Position numbers and translations under genes: made by a program | DNA from: Eubacterium sp. ER2 | GTDB lineage: Bacteria > Bacillota > Clostridia > Lachnospirales > Lachnospiraceae | DNA: 64,000 nucleotides | Assembly (NCBI RefSeq): GCF_000765215.1 | Contig: NZ_JPJE01000021.1 | Span: 1-64,000, forward strand | Direction: 5' to 3' | Part shown: piece by piece, positions 25,680-34,670 of the stretch | Numbering within the stretch: position 1 is the stretch's first letter | How the letters are laid out: every line of letters starts with the position of its first letter | The notes under the pieces: model-generated | What the model was told of the DNA's origin: nothing | Seen by the model: the letters and a program-made list of their open reading frames with translations, nothing else | The model's database searches: none

Positions 25680-28600
25680 CTGGCATTATATAGACAGAAA
25701 GGTGTTGTCGCTGAACAAGGAAGTAAATTTCTTTACCGGCCACTCGGGAAGCGGAAAGTCCACAGTCATTGACGCGCTTCAGATCGTCCTGTACGCCAAC
25801 ACGGATGGGCGGGGCTTTTTCAACAAGGCGGCGGCCGATGACTCGGACCGGAGCCTGATCGAGTATCTGCGGGGCATGGTCAACATCAGCGACAACAATG
25901 AGTCCCAGTATCGGAGAAACAAAAATTTTTCCAGCACCATCGTGCTGGAGTTCACAAACAGCGTCACCGGAGAGCAGGAGTGCGTGGGCGCCTCCTTTGA
26001 CGTGGAGACGGCCACCAACGAGATCAGCCGCCTCTTCTTCTGGCACAGGGGCGAACTCCTTCCCAACCTGTACCGTGGAGAGGGGCGGGTCCTGTCCACC
26101 GTGGAGGTGCGGGAGTATCTGCAGAGGAATTTCCCCCAGGACGGCTACTACTGCGGCCCCAGCAATGAGAGGTTCCGCCGCCAGCTCTACGACGTGTATC
26201 TGGGAGGGCTGGACAAGGAGAAGTTCCCCAGGCTTTTCAAGAGGGCGATCCCCTTCCGCATGAACATCCGGCTGGAGGACTTTGTGAAGGAGTACATCTG
26301 CATGGAGCAGGATATCGAGATCCAGGACATGCAGGAGAGCGTCATGCGCTACGGGCAGATGCGCAGCAAGATTGAGGCTACACTGAAAGAAATTCAATCG
26401 TTGACAAAAATAGAAGAAAGTTTCTCTCTCTATAAGGAGAAAAAGACAGAGGAGGAGAGCTGGCTGTACCGGGCCCTGCGCCTGGAAATCCTCCAGCTTC
26501 GCCGCCGTCTGGAGGGCATCCGGGACCGGAAGGCCCAGGAGGAGAAGGAGAAAAAGGAGCAGCAGAGCCTGAAGGAGAGGACAGACAGGGAGGCGGAGGA
26601 GCTGCAGAGGCAGTACGAGGACATCATCGTCCGCATTGCCCAGACCGGGTACGAGGAGCTGAAGGATAAGCTCTCCCAGGTCAATCTGTTCCTGGAGCAT
26701 CTGTCCGCCAGCAGGAGCAGCCTGCAGAAGACAAAGGAGAGCATGGAGGAGTGGAAGAAGCAGGACATGGTGTCCAACCCCATGCTCAGAGATATGGAAA
26801 AGCTCTGCCAGGGCAGCATCACAGAGGAGGAGCTCCAGCGGCTCAAGGACAATTTCACCGACATCCGGCGGGAGCTGGAGGAGGAGAGAGGCGAGCTGGG
26901 CGCCCAGCTTCGGGCTATGAAAAAGGAGATGCAGGCGGCCCGCCAGGAGATCGCTGACCTGAAGCAGGGAAAGAAGGCCTATCCCCGGGAGCTGGAGGAG
27001 GCCAGATACTATATCCGGGAGGAGCTCCAGAAGAGGGCCGGAAAATTTGTGAACGTACAGATTTTGGCGGATATGCTGGAGGTCAGGGACGAGACATGGC
27101 ACAATGCGGTGGAGGGCTATCTGGGGAACAACAAGCTGTCCCTCATGGTGGAGCCGGCCTACGCAAAGGAGGCCATGGAGATCTATGAGACCATGGATAA
27201 AAAGAAATTCTGGCGCGCCGCCGTGGTGGACACGGAGCGCCTCATGCAGGGCAGCCACCCGGTCAGGGAGGGTGCTCTGGCAGAGGAGGTGAAGGCGGGG
27301 ACAGACTTTGCCCAGGTCTACACGGATTTCCTTCTTGGCAGGGTGATCAAGTGCCGGGATATCGACGAGCTGCGGCAGCAGACTGTGGGCATCACCCCCG
27401 GGTGCATGCTGTACAAGAGCTATAAGCTGCAGCATATCAATCCGGAGAATTACACAGAGCGCGCCTCTATCGGCGAGAACAGTCTCCGGAAGAGGAGAAA
27501 GAGGCTGGAGGAAAAGCTGGAGAAGCTGGAGAAGCAGAGGGTGCCCCTGGAAGAGCGCCAGGAGGAGATCCGCTCTGTCCTTGCCATGGACTATCTGGAC
27601 CGCCCCGCCGGAGAGTACTTGAGCATGATAAAGGATATCCGGATGATCGGCGAGAAGGAAAAAGAAAGAGAAATGCTGCAGAGCCAGATACAGGAGCTCA
27701 AGGAGGAGAATGTAGGCAGGCTTGAGCGGGAGAAGGAGGAGCTGAGGGAGCGCCAGACAAGGAAAAAGCAGCAGGCAGACGGCATCCAGAAGGCCATCTG
27801 GCAGCATGAGAGAAGGATCCAGGAGGCGGATCAGGAGTATCTGGATTTGGATGAAGAGTTAAATGAGAAACAGAAAAGTTTCAAAGAAAACGAAGAATTT
27901 GCGGAGAGCTTCCAATCCTATATGGAGAGCAGGAAGAGCTCCAACTATGAGTACCTGAAAAATCTCTGCTTCCGGGAGCAGGCTGTCTGCCGGGAGGAGA
28001 GGGAGAAGAGATACCAGGAGCTGGTGGACATCCGCAGCAGCTACCTGCGGGAGTACCCCCACCGCACATTCTCGGCCAGCGCGGAGGACAATGGAGATTA
28101 CGAGAAGCTCCTGAACACGCTCCAGTGCGACCATCTGGAGGAGTACAAGGAGAAAGCGGCGGAGCAGGCCAGGACCGCGGTCCAGCATTTCAAGGAGGAC
28201 TTTATCTACAAGATCCGCAGCGCCATCAAGGAGGCGCTCCAGCGAAAGGATGAGCTGAACCGGATCATCAGCCGGCTGGACTTCGGAAAGGACAAGTACC
28301 AGTTTGTGATCACCAGGAACAAGGGGGCCTACGGGGAATACTATGACATGTTCATGGACGACTCCCTGGAGATCGATCCTTCCCAGCTCTCCTACAATAT
28401 GGAGAACCAGATGAACCTGTTTACCATGGAGCACGAGGAGAAGTACGGGGAGCTGATAGGGGAGCTGATCCAGATCTTCATCCCGCCGGAGAACGCCTCC
28501 GCCGAGGAGATGGAGGAGGCAAAGCAGAATATGCGGAAATACTCGGACTACCGCACATACCTCTCCTTTGACATGCAGCAGATCGTGCGGGGCGAGAAGA

Positions 28601-28986
28601 ACATGCACATTGGTCTTGGAAAGATGATCTCCAAGAACTCCGGCGGGGAGGGCCAGAATCCCCTCTATGTGGCGCTTCTGGCCAGCTTTGCCCAGCTCTA
28701 CCGTCTGGACTATTCGCCCAGAGTCCGCAGGAACCCCACCATCCGCCTTGTCATCCTGGACGAGGCCTTTTCCAAGATGGATGCGGAGAAGGTGGCTACC
28801 TGCATCGAGCTGATCCGGGGGCTTGGCTTCCAGGCTATCATCAGCGCCACCAACGACAAGATCCAGAACTATCTGGAGAACGTGGACAAGACCTTTGTCT
28901 TCGCCAACCCGGACAAGCAGAACATCTCCATCATGGAGTTTGAGAAGCAGGATTTTGACGAGCTGATGGAGGAGGCTGAAGAATAA
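25630..28986 (+). CDS. jetC: Wadjet defence protein JetC (SMC-like ATPase)
   Basis: An SMC/MukB-like ATPase of 1118 residues. The Walker A motif GHSGSGKST is at residues 37-45. The ABC signature is NSGGEGQNP (Ser1004), and Walker B is LVILDEAF (Asp1044-Glu1045). Between the two heads are long Glu/Lys/Gln/Arg-rich coiled coils, with a globular hinge near residues 470-600. JetC extrudes DNA loops, which lets the complex sense small circular DNA. The start is GTG at 25630, with GAGGAGG seven bases upstream. An in-frame TTG 18 bases earlier would precede that site and is unlikely. Confidence 0.95.
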   Translation: METKQAFKILSKICLNNWHYIDRKVLSLNKEVNFFTGHSGSGKSTVIDALQIVLYANTDGRGFFNKAAADDSDRSLIEYLRGMVNISDNNESQYRRNKNFSSTIVLEFTNSVTGEQECVGASFDVETATNEISRLFFWHRGELLPNLYRGEGRVLSTVEVREYLQRNFPQDGYYCGPSNERFRRQLYDVYLGGLDKEKFPRLFKRAIPFRMNIRLEDFVKEYICMEQDIEIQDMQESVMRYGQMRSKIEATLKEIQSLTKIEESFSLYKEKKTEEESWLYRALRLEILQLRRRLEGIRDRKAQEEKEKKEQQSLKERTDREAEELQRQYEDIIVRIAQTGYEELKDKLSQVNLFLEHLSASRSSLQKTKESMEEWKKQDMVSNPMLRDMEKLCQGSITEEELQRLKDNFTDIRRELEEERGELGAQLRAMKKEMQAARQEIADLKQGKKAYPRELEEARYYIREELQKRAGKFVNVQILADMLEVRDETWHNAVEGYLGNNKLSLMVEPAYAKEAMEIYETMDKKKFWRAAVVDTERLMQGSHPVREGALAEEVKAGTDFAQVYTDFLLGRVIKCRDIDELRQQTVGITPGCMLYKSYKLQHINPENYTERASIGENSLRKRRKRLEEKLEKLEKQRVPLEERQEEIRSVLAMDYLDRPAGEYLSMIKDIRMIGEKEKEREMLQSQIQELKEENVGRLEREKEELRERQTRKKQQADGIQKAIWQHERRIQEADQEYLDLDEELNEKQKSFKENEEFAESFQSYMESRKSSNYEYLKNLCFREQAVCREEREKRYQELVDIRSSYLREYPHRTFSASAEDNGDYEKLLNTLQCDHLEEYKEKAAEQARTAVQHFKEDFIYKIRSAIKEALQRKDELNRIISRLDFGKDKYQFVITRNKGAYGEYYDMFMDDSLEIDPSQLSYNMENQMNLFTMEHEEKYGELIGELIQIFIPPENASAEEMEEAKQNMRKYSDYRTYLSFDMQQIVRGEKNMHIGLGKMISKNSGGEGQNPLYVALLASFAQLYRLDYSPRVRRNPTIRLVILDEAFSKMDAEKVATCIELIRGLGFQAIISATNDKIQNYLENVDKTFVFANPDKQNISIMEFEKQDFDELMEEAEE

Positions 28987-29055
28987 GCCGGGATACAGGC
29001 GGAAGACACACCGGGAGCGAAGATCGGCGCGGAGAACAGGAGCGGAGGTAATTCT

Positions 29056-30309
29056 GTGGACGGATACAGAGGCGGCTACATTGTCAGGAAGATCATTGAA
29101 AATTATGAGAAGAAGAAAAATGACTGGAACCATTCCCTGGAGGGGCGCCGCAGCCTGAAGATCCATCAGGAGGATTTTGATAAAGCGGAGAGGGAGGCGG
29201 GCGCCCCGAGGGGAGCAGGCCGTGACCTGGTGGTCCGGGAGATGCTGGAGCTGGAGCGCCTGGGACTGATCCCCAAAAAGGAAGTGCGCTGGCAGAATTA
29301 TAAGCAGGATTTCAGCGAATTTCACTACTATAACAAAGACATGCCCGTCTATTATAAAATGGCGGGAAAGACGCCCAAGTATGAGACTGCCGCCGCGTAC
29401 AAGCGGGAGCTGGAGGAGCTGGCCGGTGCACTGCGCAGACAGTGGCTCAGGGACTATGTCAGAGACCGCTGGAGGGAGGCGTACAGCGGAAAGCTGAAGG
29501 CAAAGGAGTTGAGCCGGATCTTCGGACAGGGGAGAAAGGAGCAGTACTTTGCCTGCCTGAAGGGGCTGGATGAGCTGGAGGAGCCTGTCTATGTACAGAT
29601 CTTCAGCAGCCGGTATCTGGGGCGTCCCAAGATTTTCAGGGATGACCCGGCCGGGTTCAGGGGCTGGGTGGTCCAGATGGCACGGGACTACCACCCGGAT
29701 ATAGACAGAGCTATGGATGACTCCCAGGTGCTCTCCTGGCTCTACATAGAAGAGTACTCCCAGCAGATGGAGGTGAAGGGGCCGCTGCGCCTGGAGATCG
29801 AAGGGCAGACTGTGGACCTGGGAAAGCTGCGGTACGGCACGGTCCTCAACAGCGAGACGCTGAAGAGCGCCCGCATCTGCCGGCAGCAGAACATCCGGCG
29901 GATCGTGACGATAGAGAACAGGGCCAGCTTTATCTGCGAGCCCTTTGAGGAGGAGACACTGTATGTCTTCACCCACGGCTTCCTCTCTCCCAAGGAGAGA
30001 GATTTCCTGAAGAACCTTGCGGAAGTGCTGAAGGACAGGACCGTGGAATATCTGCACAGCGGGGACATGGATTTCGGAGGACTTCGTATCTTCTGCTTCA
30101 TCCAGGACAATCTCTTCCCGGATGTCAGGCCGCTGTATATGAGCGCAGAGCTCTACCGACGCCACCTGTCGTCGGGATATAAGATGGAGCCGGGAGCGCT
30201 CCGGGACCTGGAGAGGATGAGCGCAGACCTGCCGGAGGAGCTGGAAGAGCTCAGGCAGGAGATGCTGAAGACCGGCAAGGGTTTGGAGCAGGAGATGCTG
30301 CTCATATGA
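29056..30309 (+). CDS. jetD: Wadjet defence protein JetD (Toprim nuclease subunit)
   Basis: The nuclease of the system, 417 residues. The C-terminal half has the topoisomerase VI-like Toprim fold (DUF2220): Glu287 in VTIENRAS, and Asp337/Asp339 in SGDMDFGGLRI as metal ligands. The N-terminal half is a helical arm region with many Arg and Glu. JetD cleaves plasmid DNA once the JetABC motor has extruded it. The start is GTG at 29056 with GGAGGT seven bases upstream, 69 bases after the jetC stop. All catalytic acids that I can identify are present, so the system looks functional. Confidence 0.93.
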   Translation: MDGYRGGYIVRKIIENYEKKKNDWNHSLEGRRSLKIHQEDFDKAEREAGAPRGAGRDLVVREMLELERLGLIPKKEVRWQNYKQDFSEFHYYNKDMPVYYKMAGKTPKYETAAAYKRELEELAGALRRQWLRDYVRDRWREAYSGKLKAKELSRIFGQGRKEQYFACLKGLDELEEPVYVQIFSSRYLGRPKIFRDDPAGFRGWVVQMARDYHPDIDRAMDDSQVLSWLYIEEYSQQMEVKGPLRLEIEGQTVDLGKLRYGTVLNSETLKSARICRQQNIRRIVTIENRASFICEPFEEETLYVFTHGFLSPKERDFLKNLAEVLKDRTVEYLHSGDMDFGGLRIFCFIQDNLFPDVRPLYMSAELYRRHLSSGYKMEPGALRDLERMSADLPEELEELRQEMLKTGKGLEQEMLLI

Positions 30310-30311
30310 TC

Positions 30312-30932
30312 TCACATGCAGCGGCGGAAACGGGCTTCCGCGCAGGACCAGTTTACGACCCGGAACCAGTCGTCGATATAGCTGGCGCGCATGTTGTAAT
30401 GCTTCAGATAGTAGGCGTGCTCCCAGACGTCTATGGCCAGCAGCGGCAGGCAGCAGCGCAGGTTTGGCGTGTCCTGGTTCGCGGAGGTGGCGATGCATAA
30501 AGCGCCCTTTTCCCAGACAAGCCACGCGTAGCCGGAGCCGAACACAGAGAGGGCGGCCCCCTTAAAGCAGGATCTGAAATGTTCCGTGCTGCCGAACTGT
30601 CTGGTTATCTGCGTAGAGAGGGCGGGCGCCTGTCCCCGGGTGCCTGCCTTTGTCATGCCCTCAAAGAAGAAGCGGTGATTGAACACACCGCCCGCGTTGT
30701 TGAGCAGAGGAGTCCGGAGCTGGCAGGGCAGTCTGTCACGGCTGACCAGCAGCTCTGTCAGAGAGTACTTCTGAAGAGATGGATCAGCTTCAAGGAGCTG
30801 GTTCAGGTTGTCGATATATGTCTGGAGATGCCGGTCATGGTGCAGCCGCATGGTCTTTTCGTCGATGAAGGGCTCCAGGGCGTCATAGGCGTAGGGGAGC
30901 GGGGTGTTGAAAAAGGGATAGTGATCATTCAT
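30312..30932 (-). CDS. Fe/Mn superoxide dismutase
   Basis: Removes superoxide in the cytosol. The 206 residues show all four metal ligands: His in MRLHHDRH, His in GGVFNHRFF, Asp and His in IDVWEHAYY. FGSGYAWLV is the usual core segment. Whether iron or manganese is bound cannot be judged safely. The start is uncertain among ATGs at 30932 and 30938 and a TTG at 30944. The first has GGA seven bases upstream and is used here. The gene is convergent with jetD, with only two bases between the stops. The C-terminus is unusual in being rich in Cys and Arg (SCAEARFRRCM). Confidence 0.9.
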   Translation of the reverse strand: MNDHYPFFNTPLPYAYDALEPFIDEKTMRLHHDRHLQTYIDNLNQLLEADPSLQKYSLTELLVSRDRLPCQLRTPLLNNAGGVFNHRFFFEGMTKAGTRGQAPALSTQITRQFGSTEHFRSCFKGAALSVFGSGYAWLVWEKGALCIATSANQDTPNLRCCLPLLAIDVWEHAYYLKHYNMRASYIDDWFRVVNWSCAEARFRRCM

Positions 30933-30981
30933 GTTCATTTCCAATTAGGGTTTTTAACAGTATATGCATGGAGCTGACACC

Positions 30982-31010
30982 TTGACATTTCTCTTCCCCT
31001 ATGCTACGAT
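30982..31010 (+). promoter_or_regulatory. Promoter of the metG T-box transcript
   Basis: TTGACA and TACGAT with a 17-base spacer and an extended TG (TGC-TACGAT). Confidence 0.7.
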
Positions 31011-31016
31011 TTGAGA

Positions 31017-31328
31017 CAGATTATTTTTCATAATAGAAACGCTGTGACGAAGAGAGTAGGTTCGGGAAAGTTTTACAGAGAAATTTCCGTATGCTGAGAG
31101 GAAATGGATGGAAGCGGGCTGAAGATGGCTTCCGAGCGGCGCAGACGAACGGGGAGAAGCCTAAGTGCTCAATGTAAGTCTGTGAAGGGACCGCCCTCTA
31201 CAGCGGAGAGATGTCGGCCGAACCGGCACCTTATGAGGTTTCTGCCGCGAGGCAGGAGTGAATGAGAAGTGGTAACACGGTAAATTCGTCTTCTCTGATT
31301 TCCAATGGGAGTCAGAGAAGATTTTTTT
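31017..31328 (+). promoter_or_regulatory. T-box leader (methionine-specific) of metG
   Basis: A tRNA-sensing leader of about 310 nt. Stem I contains AGAGAGTAGG on the 5' side and the distal element GCTGAGAGG. An ATG specifier codon sits at 31125-31127 in the specifier loop between GAAG and GCTTCC. The T-box element AAGTGGTAACACGG (31267-31280) holds TGGT, which can pair with the uncharged acceptor end ACCA of tRNA-Met. This is a divergent form of the usual AGGGTGGTACCGCGG. A terminator follows directly. Uncharged tRNA-Met would stabilise the antiterminator and switch metG on. Confidence 0.87.
31289..31328 (+). terminator. T-box attenuator terminator
   Basis: Hairpin TCTTCTCTGA (31289-31298) with TCAGAGAAGA (31312-31321), then seven T. 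It competes with the antiterminator formed by the T-box element just upstream. Confidence 0.85.
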
Positions 31329-31351
31329 ATGAAAAAAGGAGAGTAGAGAGT

Positions 31352-33250
31352 ATGGAAAAACAGAAGTATTACATCACAACAGCCATTGCTTACACATCAG
31401 GCAAGCCCCACATCGGGAACACCTACGAGATCGTGCTGGCAGACGCCATTGCCAGGTACAAGAGGAGCCAGGGGTATGACGTGTTCTTCCAGACCGGAAC
31501 CGACGAGCACGGGCAGAAGATCGAGCTGAAGGCCGAGGAAGCCGGCGTGACGCCAAAGGAGTTTGTGGACAATGTGGCAGGGGAGATTAAGAGAATCTGG
31601 GATCTGATGAACACCTCCTACGACAAGTTCATCCGCACCACGGATCCGGATCACGAGAAGCAGGTGCAGAAGATTTTCAAAAAGCTGTACGACCAGGGAG
31701 ATATTTACAAGGGATATTACGAGGGGATGTACTGCACTCCCTGCGAGTCCTTCTTCACAGAGTCCCAGCTTGTGGATGGCAAATGTCCGGACTGCGGCCG
31801 GGAGGTGCAGCCTGCAAAGGAAGAGGCCTATTTCTTTAAGATGAGCAAATATGCGGACCGGCTCATCGAGCACATCAACACCCATCCCGAGTTCATCCAG
31901 CCGGTGTCAAGGAAAAATGAGATGATGAACAATTTCCTCCTCCCGGGACTGCAGGATCTGTGCGTGTCCAGGACCTCCTTTAAATGGGGAATTCCGGTGG
32001 ACTTTGACCCGGACCATGTAGTGTACGTGTGGCTGGACGCCCTGACCAACTATATTACCGGAATCGGATATGACTGTGACGGGGAGAGCACAGAGCAGTT
32101 CAAGAAAAACTGGCCGGCAGACCTCCATTTGATCGGAAAGGATATTATCCGTTTCCACACCATTTACTGGCCCATCTTCCTCATGGCCCTGGATCTGCCC
32201 CTTCCCAAGCAGGTGTTTGGGCACCCATGGCTTCTCCAGGGAGACGGCAAGATGAGCAAGTCCAAGGGAAATGTGCTCTACGCGGATGAGCTGGTGGATT
32301 TCTTCGGCGTGGACGCTGTGCGCTACTTTGTGCTCCATGAGATGCCCTTTGACAACGACGGCGTGATCTCCTGGGAGCTGATGGTAGAGAGAATGAACTC
32401 TGACCTGGCAAACACCCTTGGAAATCTGGTAAACCGCACGATTTCCATGACAAATAAATACTTTGGCGGCACAGTGACAGACAAGGGCGTGTCCGGGGAA
32501 GTGGACGCGGATCTGAAGGCTGTGACAGAGAACATGCCAAAGGCAGTGGAGAGCAAAATGGACGACCTGCGGGTGGCGGATGCCATCACAGAGATCTTTA
32601 CCCTGTTCAAGCGCTGCAACAAATACATTGATGAGACCATGCCCTGGGCCCTTGCAAAGGACGAGGTAAAGAGGGACCGCCTCGAGACTGTGCTCTTTAA
32701 TCTGATCGAGAGCATCAAAGCCGGCGCGGCGGCGCTGGAGCCCTTTATGCCTGAGACATCAGAGAAGATCCTGGCACAGCTGGGAGACGGCAAGGTGACA
32801 GAGAAGCCGGAGATCCTCTTCCAGAGACTGGATCTTGAGGAGGTCATGAAAAAGGTGGAGGAGCTTCATCCCCATGTGGAAGAGAAGGAAGAAGCGGAAA
32901 ATGTGATCGATATAGAGGCAAAGCCGGAGATCACATTTGAGGAGTTCGGAAAAATGCAGTTCCAGGTGGGCGAGATCATCGAGTGCGAGGCTGTGAAGAA
33001 GTCCAAAAAGCTTCTCTGCTCCAAGGTGCGCGTGGGAAGCCAGATCAAACAGATCGTGTCCGGCATTAAGTCCAACTACACGCCGGAGGAGATGGTAGGC
33101 AAGAAGGTCATGGTGCTTGTGAACCTGAAGCCGGCCAAGCTGGCAGGTGTGCTCTCAGAGGGCATGCTGCTCTGCGCTGAGGATGCAGACGGCAATCTGG
33201 CCCTCATGACGCCGGAGAAGGATATGCCGGCAGGAGCACAGATCTGCTAA
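31352..33250 (+). CDS. metG: Methionyl-tRNA synthetase
   Basis: Charges tRNA-Met. The 632 residues contain the class I signatures HIGN (from His20) and KMSKS (from Lys300). A zinc knuckle has CTPCESF and KCPDCGRE, and the C-terminal EMAP/Trbp111-type tRNA-binding domain begins near residue 530 (QVGEIIECEAVKKSKKLL). The start at 31352 has AAGGAGAG upstream. A longer in-frame reading runs through the terminator and is not used. Expression is controlled by the T-box leader, so it answers to methionine supply. Confidence 0.97.
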   Translation: MEKQKYYITTAIAYTSGKPHIGNTYEIVLADAIARYKRSQGYDVFFQTGTDEHGQKIELKAEEAGVTPKEFVDNVAGEIKRIWDLMNTSYDKFIRTTDPDHEKQVQKIFKKLYDQGDIYKGYYEGMYCTPCESFFTESQLVDGKCPDCGREVQPAKEEAYFFKMSKYADRLIEHINTHPEFIQPVSRKNEMMNNFLLPGLQDLCVSRTSFKWGIPVDFDPDHVVYVWLDALTNYITGIGYDCDGESTEQFKKNWPADLHLIGKDIIRFHTIYWPIFLMALDLPLPKQVFGHPWLLQGDGKMSKSKGNVLYADELVDFFGVDAVRYFVLHEMPFDNDGVISWELMVERMNSDLANTLGNLVNRTISMTNKYFGGTVTDKGVSGEVDADLKAVTENMPKAVESKMDDLRVADAITEIFTLFKRCNKYIDETMPWALAKDEVKRDRLETVLFNLIESIKAGAAALEPFMPETSEKILAQLGDGKVTEKPEILFQRLDLEEVMKKVEELHPHVEEKEEAENVIDIEAKPEITFEEFGKMQFQVGEIIECEAVKKSKKLLCSKVRVGSQIKQIVSGIKSNYTPEEMVGKKVMVLVNLKPAKLAGVLSEGMLLCAEDADGNLALMTPEKDMPAGAQIC

Positions 33251-33322
33251 AAGCGGGCGGAAGCAGGAAAGAACTCCGTAATTTGGAAAACAGAAAATAT
33301 ACAGAATGTATCTTTTGAAGGC

Positions 33323-33357
33323 AAAAAGCTGCGGGGCCAGTGCTCCGCAGCTTTTTT
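33323..33357 (+). terminator. Terminator after metG
   Basis: Hairpin AAAAAGCTGCGG with CCGCAGCTTTTTT around a short GC loop, ending in a T run. Confidence 0.9.
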
Positions 33358-33391
33358 GCAGCCACAGGCATATAACAATTCATATTAAGGA

Positions 33392-33420
33392 TTGCATAAG
33401 TGCAAAAATTATGTTATTTT
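33392..33420 (+). promoter_or_regulatory. Candidate promoter in the metG-Rpn intergenic region
   Basis: TTGCAT and TATTTT with a 17-base spacer. The -35 box is part of a perfect inverted repeat, TTGCA-TAAG-TGCAA (33392-33405). The remaining 230 bases up to 33650 show no convincing gene or RNA. They could be the leader of the Rpn gene. Confidence 0.35.
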
Positions 33421-33650
33421 AATAGCATCAGGACAGCACAGGATGCTGCCGGAAACAATTATTTTCACGCCGCAGATGTCAGAGCGGCAAAGATCTGATT
33501 TTCGGAGCCTGTATTCCAGGCATTAGCTCCGATTTGTAAACAAAGGAATAATGCAGGAACAGGGCTTACGTCTTTGAAGCTTCTAAGAGATGTGCTAATA
33601 TGAAAGCAGACCCCTTTCCTGTATGAGACACACAGGAAAGGAGAAGACAA

Positions 33651-34561
33651 GTGACGAAGAAAAATGACAAGTTTATCATGCTTCCCACCGTGGACGTGTG
33701 CTTTAAGGGACTGATGTACAATCCCAAGGTGAGAAAGGGCTTTATCGCCGCCCTGCTGGGAGCGGACCCGGCATCCATCCGGGAGACAGTGCTGCTTCCC
33801 ACGGCGCTGCGCAGGAATACCCGGACGAGAAGCTGGGCATCCTGGATATCCGGGCCCTGATGGAGGACGGGGCGCAGGTCAACATGGAGATGCAGGCGTA
33901 CCCCTTCGGGCAGTGGGACGCCAGATCCCTGTTTTATTTGAGTAAAATGTACACAGATCAGATTGGGAGGGGCGATCCCTACACGAAGCTGAAAAAGCGT
34001 ATCCATGTGAGCATACTGGACTTTATCCGCTTTGCGGATGACAGGAAATGCCACCGGACCATCAGCCTGTGCGATGAGCAGACAGGAGAAAAGTACACAG
34101 ACCTTCTGGAGCTGCAGATCCTGGAGCTGAAGAAGCTGCCGGGGGATCTGCGGGAGGACGACGAGGTCATCCAGTGGATGCGTTTTCTGGCTGGGAAGGA
34201 CCGGAAGGAGTTGGAGGATATGGCAAGTACAAGCGAATATATCGAGGAGGCTTACAGGGAGCTGGAGAGGATGAGCGCGGACGAGAGGGCCAGGCTGGAG
34301 TACGAGGCCCGGCAGAAGGCCATCCGGGATCACGATGCCATCATGAGCAGCGCCTGGGAGACCGGCATGGAGAAAGGCATAGAGAAAGGAATGGAGAAAG
34401 GTCTGCGGAAAGGCAGAGAGCAGGGCGTACGCCAGGAGAGAAAGGATATTGCCCTTCGCATGCTGGAAAAGGGCATGGACATGGAGACGATCGCGGATCT
34501 GACCGGTATGGATGTGGAAGAAGTCCGGAAGCTGTCAGAAAAGTTTCGGGCAAAAGAGTGA
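33651..34561 (+). pseudogene. Rpn family PD-(D/E)XK nuclease, frameshifted
   Basis: A recombination-promoting nuclease/putative transposase (Rpn/YhgA type). It starts with GTG at 33651 (AAGGAG upstream) and reads well to LLPTALRR, then leaves frame. The reading continues one frame back as EYPDEKLGILDIRALMED and runs to 34561. Restoring one G in AGGAATAC at 33814-33815 rejoins both halves perfectly, giving about 303 residues. The C-terminus has the usual GMEKGIEKGMEKGLRKG repeats and a short HTH-like tail. No slippery heptamer is visible, so a one-base deletion (or a sequencing error) is more likely than programmed shifting. Confidence 0.85.
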
Positions 34562-34670
34562 ACCAAATCCTTAACAAAAAATTAATTTTCCCGTTATATG
34601 ATTTGCTGAGAAATTATGGTATAATTGTTCTACTTACTTTAGATCAACAAGAGAATTGGATGGAAGCGGC

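Noticed and set aside
25657-30525. Very long open frames on the minus strand opposite jetC and jetD (over 700 and 880 codons)
   Set aside because: They are shadows of the high-GC third positions of the jet genes. They are low-complexity Leu/His/Pro-rich, have no start signals, and the plus strand carries clear SMC and Toprim motifs.
33780-33870. Programmed -1 frameshift in the Rpn gene
   Set aside because: No X-XXY-YYZ slippery heptamer or following pseudoknot is visible. One missing G explains the shift.
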